A DNA stretch of 64,000 nt from Lachnospiraceae bacterium (GCA_017482205.1 JAFUNK010000022.1:22496-86495), one strand, 5' to 3'; counted from the first letter of the stretch, positions 18,818 to 27,526 are shown. Notes: a model not told the origin generated them from the letters alone. Made by a program: numbers and translations.

Positions 18818-19264
18818 ATGAAAAAAATGAAGCGATGGATGACTTTCAGTAGTATATTGGTCTGTATTTTCTTAACAGGCTGTGGAATAAAATCGCCTGT
18901 AGGAGAAACTAAAACCGTAGTTCCCGGAGGCGTAGTGGATTTTGATGAAAGTGACAAATTAGATGCTATTTATTATAATGGGCAATGCTATTATGGGTTG
19001 GCAATGGTTGTTGGTATTGACAGAGGTGAAGAACCGGAGGATTTTGAATATATTGGTGAATTGAGTTCTGTAATAGAGGGGTATATATCCCCCACGGAAG
19101 AACTAAGTGCGAATATAGATATTGGGGGCGAACTCTATCATTATACTGACGAAGAAGGGAAACATTACTTTGTTACGCCTCATAGGAGCTTGCAGGACGT
19201 AGAGTATTATAGGGGGATTTGTCAGGCAACTACGCGTAAGCCGCCATATTATGATGTGGAATAA
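18818..19264 (+). CDS. Small lipoprotein, function unknown
   Basis: 148 residues from the ATG at 18818, with AAGGGG 7 bases upstream. Signal KRWMTFSSILVCIFLTGCG is lipobox-containing. The mature domain (AIYYNGQCYYGLAMVVG, YIGELSSVIEGYISPTEEL, GGELYHYTDEEGKHYFV) looks like a small beta-sandwich often seen in Clostridia but without a name I can give. Part of the lipoprotein row behind the ECF sigma factor. Confidence 0.72.
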   Translation: MKKMKRWMTFSSILVCIFLTGCGIKSPVGETKTVVPGGVVDFDESDKLDAIYYNGQCYYGLAMVVGIDRGEEPEDFEYIGELSSVIEGYISPTEELSANIDIGGELYHYTDEEGKHYFVTPHRSLQDVEYYRGICQATTRKPPYYDVE

Positions 19265-19352
19265 TATAGACATATATTTTTAGGCGTTTTATAATTATGA
19301 TTACCAATACTGAGAAATAGTTTGTAGTCATATGAGTAAAGGGGGTATTCCG

Positions 19353-19748
19353 ATGAAAAAATGGTTTGCGATAAGCAGTATGTTAATTCTTCTTTGCTAT
19401 GCCGGTTGTGGCAAAGAGAAAATACCGGAGAAAATGGATTTAAGTCTTACTGCTGAACTGGCACAGGAACAGGAAATTTTAGATACGTTTTTGCCGGCAA
19501 GCAGTGAAGAAGTGATATATGATGACCCACAGACTGTGGGAGCACCCTACATTCCCGAAGGTGCATGGTGCACGGAGGTTTCTGCAAATGAAGTTGTAGT
19601 ATGTATAGATTATCGCATAGATGATATCCGCTATATTGTTTCATATTACAGTAACGGAACTATAATGAAGGATGCCCGCGCAATGGACGGGGATAAGATT
19701 TACTCCGTGCGGAGTGATAAAGAAGGCGTAGAGATTACAGATTTATAA
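19353..19748 (+). CDS. Small lipoprotein, function unknown
   Basis: 131 residues from the ATG at 19353 (AAGGGGG upstream). Signal MKKWFAISSMLILLCYAGCG with lipobox. The mature part is short and acidic and ends in a beta-rich segment (CIDYRIDDIRYIVSYYSNG). No family recognised. It closes the lipoprotein row and is followed by a strong terminator. Confidence 0.72.
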   Translation: MKKWFAISSMLILLCYAGCGKEKIPEKMDLSLTAELAQEQEILDTFLPASSEEVIYDDPQTVGAPYIPEGAWCTEVSANEVVVCIDYRIDDIRYIVSYYSNGTIMKDARAMDGDKIYSVRSDKEGVEITDL

Positions 19749-19765
19749 TTTATATGTGGAATAGA

Positions 19766-19794
19766 AAAAGGACTGCCAAGCGGGCAGTCCTTTT
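19766..19794. terminator. Bidirectional terminator
   Basis: AAAAGGACTGCC-aagc-GGGCAGTCCTTTT: strong stem with A-run and T-run on either side, ending the lipoprotein row on the plus strand and the DUF368 gene on the minus strand. Confidence 0.88.
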
Positions 19795-19832
19795 ATGTGC
19801 GAAGAACTTAATTCGGTGTTTGGGGATGCGTT

Positions 19833-20678
19833 TTACTCTACCGCATACTTCTGATTAAACTTATCCAGCAACAATGCTGCCACAATACCCATAACAATAC
19901 AAACAATATTAATCAGACAGCTTGTAACAGAAGTGGTAAAGCTACCAAACGGAATAATCATAATGGTTGCAGCAATTACAATACCTACGATTGCGTGGAA
20001 AGCAACGGAGTAATGTTTCTTAAATAAAGTATCCACGGCTTTTGCAAACAGGATAACGGTTGCCAGACCGCCGATACCACCGGGAATCAGTACAGAGAAG
20101 TTAAGGTCTCCGATACCGGATACAAACGGCTCATACAATCCCAAAGGCATAAGCAGGGTGGAGAAACTCATACCCGGTGCAATAACGCTTAATGCCAGAC
20201 AGAAACCGCAGAAAATGTACCAGCCGAAGTTGGGGGTAATTTCAACAGAAAGGACTCTTAAGCCAATCAGTAATGCAAAAATAAAAATCATGGCAATTAC
20301 TAAAGATATGTAGGAGCCTTTGCTGCGTCCTTTTTCGCCTGCTTCTCTGAACAGGGAAGGTAACATACCGGTAATCAAGCCCACGAAGAGGCATACGGAA
20401 GGTGCCTCGTATTTTTCCAAAAGGAAGCCCAGTAATTTGGCGATACCGAGGAAACCAATCACACCACCGATGCCGATGGGAATCAGCTTCGGTACATGGG
20501 TCTTAAACTTGCGGAATGGGTCTGCCAGAAACTCCATAATGGTTTTGTAGATACCGAAGATAACACAGAGTACACCGCCGGAGATACCGGGCAGTACAGC
20601 ACCCAAACCAATAAACGCTCCTTGGAAAATTTTTAGTACAAATTTTGATATAGAAAAACTTTTTTCTTTTTCCTGCAT
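19833..20678 (-). CDS. DUF368 membrane protein (PopT-like undecaprenyl-phosphate translocase family)
   Basis: 281 residues, about eight hydrophobic segments, and the family opening GAFIGLGAVLPGISGGVLC together with the internally repeated block SVIAPGMSFSTLLMPLGLYEP. DUF368 proteins have been shown in other bacteria to return undecaprenyl phosphate, the lipid carrier for wall polymers, across the membrane. That role fits a genome region rich in envelope genes. GAGGTGA precedes the ATG at 20678. Transcribed alone, leftward, away from a long structured intergenic region. Confidence 0.9.
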   Translation of the reverse strand: MQEKEKSFSISKFVLKIFQGAFIGLGAVLPGISGGVLCVIFGIYKTIMEFLADPFRKFKTHVPKLIPIGIGGVIGFLGIAKLLGFLLEKYEAPSVCLFVGLITGMLPSLFREAGEKGRSKGSYISLVIAMIFIFALLIGLRVLSVEITPNFGWYIFCGFCLALSVIAPGMSFSTLLMPLGLYEPFVSGIGDLNFSVLIPGGIGGLATVILFAKAVDTLFKKHYSVAFHAIVGIVIAATIMIIPFGSFTTSVTSCLINIVCIVMGIVAALLLDKFNQKYAVE

Positions 20679-20719
20679 AACTTCACCTCATAAATTTTAA
20701 TAGCCGTGAGTTGTAAACG

Positions 20720-20783
20720 GTTGTCTGTGGATTTATATTTTCTAAGGCAAAAAAGGCATAGAAAATATAAATTCGCAGACAAC
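20720..20783. repeat. Long hairpin (25-bp arms) upstream of the DUF368 gene
   Basis: GTTGTCTGTGGATTTATATT... (20720-20744) pairs with 20759-20783 across a 14-base loop with only two mismatches, both G-T compatible. It lies 40 bases before the start of the leftward gene, so it could be in its leader. Confidence 0.8.
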
Positions 20784-20861
20784 TTTATACAAACCACATC
20801 AATAATAATATATGATATTTTTAGATTTGTCATGTATATATGAAAAATTTTATATTTTTAT

Positions 20862-21180
20862 GGATAGAAGAATGGTTTTCCTTGATTCTATATGAGTTTT
20901 TTTAGAGAGATATTAGATAGAAATTTGTTTTTGGGTCTTTCTATCCTATGATAATAGTGATTTTGCAAGACTATATCAGATAGAAATTCGTTTTGAGTGC
21001 ATTCTATCCTACGGTGATAGCGGTTGCTACGCTGATTTTATAGGATAGAATTTTGGTTTTGGCTGAATATATATAATTTTTTATCAGTTTCAATCATATA
21101 TATTTTGTGTTTTATGAGATTCTATATAATTGTTGCTGATTTTTTGATGGATAGATTCCGAAGTTTTTCAATATCTATAT
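20862..21180. repeat. Array of imperfect repeats each able to form a GATAGAA/TTCTATC hairpin
   Basis: GATAGAA begins at about 20863, 20915, 20978 and 21043 (spacing 52-65 bases); the first three are followed after 14-16 bases by TTCTAT(CCTA). Between the arms lies a shared GTTTTG-type segment. A further degenerate unit near 21148-21175 (GGATAGATTCC). No open reading frame. Not a CRISPR: the units are imperfect and the arms themselves are the conserved part. Confidence 0.7.
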
Positions 21181-21212
21181 AAGTTATATTAGATTTTCAG
21201 TTATATGTCGTG

Positions 21213-21262
21213 AACAGGCAGACAGTGGTATGTAACAGACAGACGGTGGTACGCAACAGGCA
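21213..21262. repeat. 21-bp tandem repeat, 2.4 copies
   Basis: AACAG.CAGAC.GTGGTA.G starts at 21213 and 21234, and a partial third copy (AACAGGCA) at 21255. The period is exactly 21 bases, two helical turns. Confidence 0.7.
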
Positions 21263-21332
21263 TCAGGCTGCAACAAACAATAAATGTATAAATTCCCTCA
21301 TGTGACTAAATAATTCCCCAAACCCGCCGATA

Positions 21333-21375
21333 AATATATTACAAGTGCTTATGGCCAAAGCATTTGTAATATATT
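21333..21375. repeat. 18-bp-arm hairpin
   Basis: AATATATTACAAGTGCTT and AAGCATTTGTAATATATT flank a 7-base loop (one mismatch). No T-run follows, and no gene runs into it, so it is not a plain terminator. It is the last structured element in the 20.7-21.4 kb gene-free stretch. Confidence 0.75.
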
Positions 21376-21493
21376 ATTATGAGTCGCCACGGATGGTATG
21401 CAAAGGGAAAAGGACGCCCCGCGTATATCATTTTTTGTTTTTATTAATCATGGAGGGGAGATAAAGGCAAGGGACTTAAGAAAGGGGCACTAT

Positions 21494-22612
21494 TTGATCA
21501 TTGATTCCAGTACAATAGGAATGGAATCCGCCAGAAGATATACATCTTCTACAACAAGATACAGCCGTTTTGTGGTAAAGGATTACAACGGAGCGGCAAC
21601 ACACGGAATGCAGAATACGATGAGTGATTTATTGAATTCCGGTTCGGGAGAGGAACTTCCCGAAGAAAAACAAACATCTGCAGAGCCGGATGCTAACACT
21701 GCGACAATGGATACCATTGAAAATCTCAGGCAACAGGTAGAGAGTATGAGGACAGGAAGGGTAAATATCCGTCCTGCTGCCACAAGTACTGCTGAGAACT
21801 TTAAGCATTTAACTGTCCGATACATTTTCAGTATGTTATTCGGACAGGAAAAAGCAAATAAGATTCTTGGTGAGGACTATATGGCGGGCACATCTCTTAC
21901 CGGGGCAAGCTCCATGGTTTCTTTTTCGTCTTCTACGGCGTCAGCCAATGTATTGACATTACAGTCAGAGCAATGCTATTCGGAAAAGGAGAGTACCTCT
22001 TTTTCTGCAAAAGGAATTGTAAAGACTGCGGATGGCCGGGAAATATCTATTAATGTAGATGTGGGTATGAGCAGAAGCTTTACCCAATATTTTAAAGAGG
22101 AAATGGAGATTATGCCGGTAAATACCTGTGATCCGTTAGTGCTGAATTTTGATGGAAATCCGGCAGAAGTCACAGACCAGAAAATCTTTTTTGACATCGA
22201 TGGTGATGGCGATGAGGATGAGGTTTCCAGACTTTCGGAAGGCAGCGGTTATCTGGCATTGGACAAAAACGGGGACGGAACCATCAATGATGGCAAGGAA
22301 CTGTTTGGACCGCAGTCAGGCAGTGGATTTGAGGATTTGGCTGCCTATGATGAAGATGGTAACGGGTGGATTGATGAAGCAGATTCCATCTGGTCCAAAT
22401 TAAAAATTTGGTGTCAGAATGAGGACGGCACCAATACGCTTTACAAATTGTCCGAAAAGGGCGTAGGTGCTATTTGTCTTCAGAATGCCGCAACTGATTT
22501 TGCACTGAACAATGCGGCAAACCAGACCAACGGTTACATCAGGAGTACAGGCATTTTCCTTTATGAAGACGGGAATGTGGGTACGGTGCAACATTTGGAT
22601 TTGGCACAATAG
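21494..22612 (+). CDS. EF-hand-like (calcium loop) protein, likely secreted or surface-associated
   Basis: 372 residues from a TTG at 21494, chosen because AAAGGGG lies 6 bases upstream; the ATG at 21398 gives 32 extra residues without a ribosome site. The N-terminus is Ser/Thr-rich without an obvious signal peptide. Residues about 210-320 hold successive Asp-rich loops: FFDIDGDGDEDEV, LALDKNGDGTINDGKELFG and AAYDEDGNGWIDEADSIW, a pattern shared by a family common in Lachnospiraceae and related to calcium-binding loops of RTX/VCBS proteins. Function unknown. A strong terminator follows at 22659-22703. Confidence 0.78.
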   Translation: MIIDSSTIGMESARRYTSSTTRYSRFVVKDYNGAATHGMQNTMSDLLNSGSGEELPEEKQTSAEPDANTATMDTIENLRQQVESMRTGRVNIRPAATSTAENFKHLTVRYIFSMLFGQEKANKILGEDYMAGTSLTGASSMVSFSSSTASANVLTLQSEQCYSEKESTSFSAKGIVKTADGREISINVDVGMSRSFTQYFKEEMEIMPVNTCDPLVLNFDGNPAEVTDQKIFFDIDGDGDEDEVSRLSEGSGYLALDKNGDGTINDGKELFGPQSGSGFEDLAAYDEDGNGWIDEADSIWSKLKIWCQNEDGTNTLYKLSEKGVGAICLQNAATDFALNNAANQTNGYIRSTGIFLYEDGNVGTVQHLDLAQ

Positions 22613-22658
22613 TTGTGTATATGCAGTAACAGAATAAAAAAGAATCGTCAAAGTTTTC

Positions 22659-22703
22659 AAAAAAACCATGCAAGGCAAAATATTGTCGAAGCGTGGTTTT
22701 TTT
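22659..22703 (+). terminator. Terminator after the EF-hand-like gene
   Basis: AAAAAAACCATGC and GCGTGGTTTTTTT form the stem, 19-base loop, with a seven-T tail. Confidence 0.85.
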
Positions 22704-22820
22704 CCGCTTTTGGAATAAAACACTATTTTAAGGCAAGACTATCCGTACAAGAAAAAAATAATCTGTAAACAACAGATGGATATAGGCCAAAAAGGGTGTA
22801 AGAAAGGAAGCGGATGGATT

Positions 22821-23792
22821 ATGAAAAATCAGAACAGAAACGTGGGCGGTAGAGGAAACGCCAAAAAAGAAAAGGCAATTATGATAGCTTCTTCTGTATT
22901 TGTGCTGGCAGCACTGACAATGACAGGTATTTATGTCAATAATAATAACAAAGAGTCACAGAATGACGGCTACAATATTGATTTTGATATGTTGGAGAAT
23001 GAGGCACAGGACAATCAAAACATTGTAGAGCAAAAATGGGACGAAATCGAAGAGCAGGCAGGAGACAGCTTTTTGGCAGTGCCGGAGGATGATTTAGATT
23101 ATGCACCGGTAGAAAATGTGGATTCCGGTATGGTGGAAATTCCGGGACTGACAGATAATGGAGTATGGGAAGGTTATGTGCAGCCGGAAGCAGTGGAAGA
23201 TAAAGAACCGGTAGAGGAAGATATTGCGGTAGAAGAGGAATTGGATACAACCAAAGATATTTTGGAAGAGGAAGTAACAGAACAGTCTTTGGAAGAACTG
23301 GAGGATGCACAGGATCAGGCGGCTATGAATGCAGACGCAGGTGTCAGTGTACAGGAGGAGATTTCCTATGAGCCGGATTTCGTATCGGGGGATACTTTGG
23401 TATGGCCTGTGTCAGGTAGTGTGTTGATTCCTTATAGCATGGACAAGACGGTGCGTTTTGCTACACTGGAACAGTATAAATACAATCCGGCCATGGTTCT
23501 TGCGGCAACGGAAGGCGATATTATTTCAGCAGTGGCAGGTGGGCGTGTGACAGATGTATTTTATGATGAAGAAATCGGTAATGCGGTAACGGTTGACATT
23601 GGAAACGGCTATGAAGTCACTTACGGACAATTAAAGGACATTGCGGTGGCAAAAGGTTCTTATGTGGAAAAAGGAAGTCTGTTAGGTTATGTGGCAGCAC
23701 CTACCATATATTACAACGTAGAAGGTACAAATGCATATTTTAAACTGACATTAAATGGAGAGCCGGTGGACCCTTTGGGACAGCTGCAGTAA
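22821..23792 (+). CDS. Membrane-anchored M23/LytM-domain protein lacking the zinc ligands
   Basis: 323 residues from the ATG at 22821 (GGATGG region upstream). One membrane helix near residues 22-40 (IMIASSVFVLAALTMTGIYV), then about 150 very acidic residues, then a C-terminal LytM/M23 fold (VWPVSGSVLIPYSMDK, AGGRVTDVFYDEEIGNAVTV, GNGYEVTYGQL, YVEKGSLLGYV). The His and Asp of the HxxxD site and the HxH of active M23 peptidases are replaced (YNPAMV; YFKL), so it is probably a non-catalytic binding domain. The topology recalls SpoIIQ, a forespore protein with a degenerate LytM domain in Bacillus; that equivalence is inferred. The amidohydrolase gene follows after 7 bases. Confidence 0.8.
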   Translation: MKNQNRNVGGRGNAKKEKAIMIASSVFVLAALTMTGIYVNNNNKESQNDGYNIDFDMLENEAQDNQNIVEQKWDEIEEQAGDSFLAVPEDDLDYAPVENVDSGMVEIPGLTDNGVWEGYVQPEAVEDKEPVEEDIAVEEELDTTKDILEEEVTEQSLEELEDAQDQAAMNADAGVSVQEEISYEPDFVSGDTLVWPVSGSVLIPYSMDKTVRFATLEQYKYNPAMVLAATEGDIISAVAGGRVTDVFYDEEIGNAVTVDIGNGYEVTYGQLKDIAVAKGSYVEKGSLLGYVAAPTIYYNVEGTNAYFKLTLNGEPVDPLGQLQ

Positions 23793-23799
23793 AAAGAAT

Positions 23800-24975
23800 A
23801 TGTATATTACAGGCGGGCGGATTCTGACCATGGCAGGTCAGATATATGAAAACGGAACAATTCGGATAGAAAACGGAAAAATTAAAGAAGTAAAGGAAGG
23901 CACGATGAAAAAAGTGCCTTCCGTTTCAAATGAAAAAGTACTGGATGTGCACGGCGCATGGGTAATGCCGGGGTTGATTGAAGCCCACTGTCATATGGGT
24001 ATTATGGAAGAAAAGAAAGGTATGGAGGGCGATGATTGCAACGAAAATGTGGATCCCTGTACCCCTTATCTTAGGGCAATAGATGCTATCAATTCCATGG
24101 ATGCGGCATTTGATGATGCAGTGAGGGCGGGAATTACTTCGGCCATGATAGGACCGGGCAGCTCCAATGTGGTAGGAGGTCAGTTTGCTTTTGTCAAAAC
24201 AAAGGGGCGTTGCATAGATGATTTAATTGTCAAAGCACCGGCAGCTATGAAGGTGGCATTTGGTGAAAATCCCAAGGTCAATTTTTCGGGGCAGGGAAAA
24301 AGTCCCGTAACCAGAATGTCCATTGCGGCAGTACTCAGAGAAGAGCTGTTTAAGGCAAATCAGTATAAAGCAGACAAAGAAAAGGGCGGTGAGGATTTCA
24401 AAGCGGATTTCCGCATGGAGCCATGGATACCGGTCTTGAACGGAGAAATTCCTCTGAAGGCACATGCACACAGAACGGACGATATTTTTACGGCCATCCG
24501 TATTGCAAAAGAATACGGTCTTAGAATGACTCTGGACCATTGTAGCGAAGGGCATCTGATTGCAGAGAGGCTGGCAAAAGAAGGCTTTCCTGCCATTGTA
24601 GGACCGGATTTATCCAGCCGTAGTAAGATTGAAGTACAGAACGTAGCATTTAAAACAGTAGGTATCTTGAATAAAGCAGGGGTACAGACTGCTATTTGTA
24701 CGGACCACCCGGTATCTCTGATACAATCCCTGCCGTTATGTGCGGGGCTGGCTGTAAAGGCAGGGCTTTCCTTTGAAGAAGGGCTGAAAGCCATTACCAT
24801 AAATCCTGCCATTATCTGTGGCGTAGCTGACAGGGTAGGAAGTCTGGAGCCGGGAAAGGATGCGGACATCGCCATTTTTGACGGTAACCCTATGGAAATT
24901 GCGACGAAAACCTTATACACAATCATTGATGGAAATATTGTGTATGATGCTTATAAAGAGGAAAGTAAAAAGTAA
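23800..24975 (+). CDS. Amidohydrolase (imidazolonepropionase-like family)
   Basis: 391 residues from the ATG at 23800. The metal-binding HxH is in GLIEAHCHMGIMEE near residue 65, with later ligands in PLKAHAHRTDDI, LDHCSEGHLIAE and the catalytic Asp in CTDHPVS. The C-terminal cap SLEPGKDADIAIFDGNPMEI is typical of the superfamily. It should hydrolyse a C-N bond in a small cyclic or amide substrate, which cannot be specified. The gene starts 7 bases after the LytM-like gene with no strong ribosome site, suggesting translational coupling. Confidence 0.88.
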   Translation: MYITGGRILTMAGQIYENGTIRIENGKIKEVKEGTMKKVPSVSNEKVLDVHGAWVMPGLIEAHCHMGIMEEKKGMEGDDCNENVDPCTPYLRAIDAINSMDAAFDDAVRAGITSAMIGPGSSNVVGGQFAFVKTKGRCIDDLIVKAPAAMKVAFGENPKVNFSGQGKSPVTRMSIAAVLREELFKANQYKADKEKGGEDFKADFRMEPWIPVLNGEIPLKAHAHRTDDIFTAIRIAKEYGLRMTLDHCSEGHLIAERLAKEGFPAIVGPDLSSRSKIEVQNVAFKTVGILNKAGVQTAICTDHPVSLIQSLPLCAGLAVKAGLSFEEGLKAITINPAIICGVADRVGSLEPGKDADIAIFDGNPMEIATKTLYTIIDGNIVYDAYKEESKK

Positions 24976-25027
24976 GTGTCTGACTGCAACATGAAGAAAC
25001 AATGAAGAAACATGAAAGGTAAGGTTC

Positions 25028-25056
25028 TTTACCCCGGATATGATTCGTGATATAAT
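25028..25056 (+). promoter_or_regulatory. Promoter of the lipoprotein-ddl-murF unit
   Basis: TTTACC at 25028-25033 and TATAAT at 25051-25056 with a 17-base spacer and a TGA extended -10. Confidence 0.6.
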
Positions 25057-25096
25057 AACTAAATGTATGTCGGATTATCAAGGAAAGGAGACTGCC

Positions 25097-26470
25097 ATGC
25101 AGAAGAGGTTCAGACTGCAAAAAAGAATAGTGTGTGCATTGATGTGCATATTTATGGTATCGGCAGTCTTTGGGGGCTGTGGGCAGGAAAAAACACCTGC
25201 TGTTTCCGAAAATTCGGAAACCGTACAGGGGCCTATCAGCATGGAACCGGCTCCTGTACTGGATTATGAAGTCCCGGTACTGATGCCGGGAGTTTTGGTG
25301 GACAGAATCGGGTATGAAGCATCGGGCACCAAATTGATGATTGTAAGAGGCAATAATCTGCCGAAGGAGTTTTCCATAGTAGATGCCACAACCGGTGAGG
25401 TTGTATTTACAGGTAAATTAGAAGAACAGATGTATGATGAAGAAAACGATGAATATAATAGTTATGGGGACTTTTCTGCGTTTACCGCAGAAGGGACCTA
25501 TTACATAGATTGTGATGTGGTGGGGCGGTCCTATCCTTTTGTAATAGAAGAGAAATTGTATGAAAATCTGATGGCAGAAACCATAGCAGAACTGACAGCG
25601 GCAGGAAAGAATCTGGAAAGCGGAGATTTGGCAGAGGTCTGCGAATGTGTGTCCGTATTGCTTTTATCCTACGAATTGTTTGGAGATGTTTACAATAACG
25701 GTACGGCAGAAGGTGCAGAGCCACAGTTTATCAGTCTGATGAAAGAATATATTATCTGGCTCTTGGCACAGCAGGACAGTCAGACAGGAGCAGTGTTGAC
25801 GGACGGACAGATAGATAAGGAATTGACGGCATGGTTTTCAGCAGTGTTGGCAAAGTTCAGTTATACATATCAGAAATTTGATAATACCTATGCAACTGTG
25901 TGTCTGCAGGCAGCAGACAGAGCATGGAATTATCTGCAAAAAGAAGAAGATGTACCTGTAGAAACGATGTTTTATGCGGCTGCGGAGCTTTATCGCGCAA
26001 CAGGACAGTATGCATATCACAAAGAAGTGAAAAATCTGGGTAGTGGTGTAATTTTGGATGCAGACTGTAAGGCACAGGTATTGGGAGCATTGACTTATGC
26101 TTTTACCAAGCGTAATGTAGATGTGGATATTTGTGCAAATATGATGCAGGTACTTTTTGCACGGGCCGAAGAGATTGCAGTGGGAGCCAAAGAAAATATT
26201 TATATGACGGGTAGCAGCTTACAGGAGGGGGAGGAAACCCTTCTTTGGGATATGATACTGGTGGCAACCATAGATTATGTAATTACGAATCATGAGTATG
26301 CAACCATGATAGAAGACCATTTACATTATTTGTCAGGCGAAAATGAAAAGGCAGAGTGCTTAGTAAGCTGGTCTGCAAAATACGACGGTATGGAAGCGGA
26401 TAGCGTTGATAAACTGGCAGGATATGTAATGATGTTAAGTGAAATATTAAGCCACAGGCAGGAGGAATAA
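25097..26470 (+). CDS. Lipoprotein with GH9-type N-terminal Ig-like domain
   Basis: 457 residues from the ATG at 25097 (AAAGGAG upstream). Lipobox in MCIFMVSAVFGGCGQ. After it, residues about 65-165 match the cellulase N-terminal Ig-like domain (PGVLVDRIGYEASG, FSIVDATTGEVVFTG, GDFSAFTAEGTYYIDCD). The rest is helical with Trp/Tyr-rich turns, as in a six-hairpin glycosidase barrel, but I see no intact GH9 catalytic signatures. It may be a degenerate or divergent glycan-binding or hydrolase protein at the cell surface. It heads an operon with ddl (3-base gap) and murF, suggesting a wall-related role. Confidence 0.72.
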   Translation: MQKRFRLQKRIVCALMCIFMVSAVFGGCGQEKTPAVSENSETVQGPISMEPAPVLDYEVPVLMPGVLVDRIGYEASGTKLMIVRGNNLPKEFSIVDATTGEVVFTGKLEEQMYDEENDEYNSYGDFSAFTAEGTYYIDCDVVGRSYPFVIEEKLYENLMAETIAELTAAGKNLESGDLAEVCECVSVLLLSYELFGDVYNNGTAEGAEPQFISLMKEYIIWLLAQQDSQTGAVLTDGQIDKELTAWFSAVLAKFSYTYQKFDNTYATVCLQAADRAWNYLQKEEDVPVETMFYAAAELYRATGQYAYHKEVKNLGSGVILDADCKAQVLGALTYAFTKRNVDVDICANMMQVLFARAEEIAVGAKENIYMTGSSLQEGEETLLWDMILVATIDYVITNHEYATMIEDHLHYLSGENEKAECLVSWSAKYDGMEADSVDKLAGYVMMLSEILSHRQEE

Positions 26471-26472
26471 AC

Positions 26473-27525
26473 ATGAATATCGTAGTACTTGCAGGAGGAA
26501 TCAGTACAGAAAGGGATGTGTCTTTAAGTTCTGGAAAAATGATTTATCGGGCAGTAAAAAAGAATGGACACAAGGTGATCCTTTTAGATGTATTTTTAGG
26601 CTATAAGGGTACGGATATTGATACTGTTTTTGATAAAGAAGAGGACTGGGAAAGTCTGGTTGCCGGTGTAAAAGAGCAAGGCATACAGGAAACCAATCCT
26701 GATTTGGAGCAGATAAAGGCATTGCGTCCTGATTGGAGAACCAATTTCTTTGGTCCCAATGTGATTGCTATCTGTCAAAAGGCAGATGTGGTCTTTATGG
26801 CATTACATGGAGAAAACGGAGAAAACGGTAAGATTCAAGCGTATTTTGACTTGATGGGCATTACCTATACTGGTACGGATTATGTGAGTTCCGCTATTTG
26901 TATGGACAAAGGACTTACCAAAGATATGTTTATCAGATACGGCATTCCGACACCCAAGGGCATCCGTTTAAAGAAAGGGGAGGCAGATGCTAAAAGTGTG
27001 CCTTATCCCTGCATCGTAAAAGCAAGCTGTGGCGGTTCCAGTGTAGGTGTAAGCATAGCACGGAATGATGCAGAATATGAAGAGGCGAAAAAAGTAGCCT
27101 TTACCTATGATAAAGAGGCGATTATTGAACAGTATATTGAAGGCCGGGAGTTTTCGGTAGGTGTGTTGGACGGGAAAGCACTTCCTATTATTGAGATAGC
27201 TCCTTTAGTCGGTTTTTATGATTATAAGAATAAATATCAGGCAGGCAGTGCCGTAGAAACCTGTCCCGCTGAGATTTCTCCTGAAAAGACAGCAGAAATG
27301 CAACACTATGCGGAAGAAGCTTTCCGGGTGCTCAGACTTAAGAATTATGCCCGCATGGATTTCATGATGAGTAAAGCAGGTGAAATTTATTGTCTGGAAG
27401 CCAATACCCTGCCGGGTATGACACCGACATCTCTTCTGCCTCAGGAAGCTGCGGTAATCGGATTGAATTATGAAGCGCTTTGTGAGAAACTGATTGAAAT
27501 ATCTATCAGAGATTGTGAGAAATAA
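26473..27525 (+). CDS. ddl: D-alanine--D-alanine ligase
   Basis: 350 residues. Joins two D-alanines with ATP, supplying the peptidoglycan stem terminus. ATP-grasp signatures: ALHGENGENGKIQAYFDLMG, KASCGGSSVGVSIA, YIEGREFSVGVL and LEANTLPGMTPTSLLPQEA near the C-terminus. The omega-loop FYDYKNKYQ has the Tyr associated with dipeptide-making ligases rather than D-Ala-D-Lac enzymes. GGAGG lies before the ATG at 26473. murF starts one base after its stop, so ligation and the next cytoplasmic step are co-expressed. Confidence 0.96.
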   Translation: MNIVVLAGGISTERDVSLSSGKMIYRAVKKNGHKVILLDVFLGYKGTDIDTVFDKEEDWESLVAGVKEQGIQETNPDLEQIKALRPDWRTNFFGPNVIAICQKADVVFMALHGENGENGKIQAYFDLMGITYTGTDYVSSAICMDKGLTKDMFIRYGIPTPKGIRLKKGEADAKSVPYPCIVKASCGGSSVGVSIARNDAEYEEAKKVAFTYDKEAIIEQYIEGREFSVGVLDGKALPIIEIAPLVGFYDYKNKYQAGSAVETCPAEISPEKTAEMQHYAEEAFRVLRLKNYARMDFMMSKAGEIYCLEANTLPGMTPTSLLPQEAAVIGLNYEALCEKLIEISIRDCEK

Positions 27526-27526
27526 A

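Noticed and set aside
20862-21180. Repeat array considered as a CRISPR
   Set aside because: Units are imperfect, spacing varies, the conserved parts are hairpin arms rather than a fixed repeat with unique spacers, and no cas genes are near.
23755-23799. Upstream extension of the amidohydrolase frame
   Set aside because: It overlaps the LytM-like coding sequence and lacks family similarity; the family N-terminus begins at 23800.
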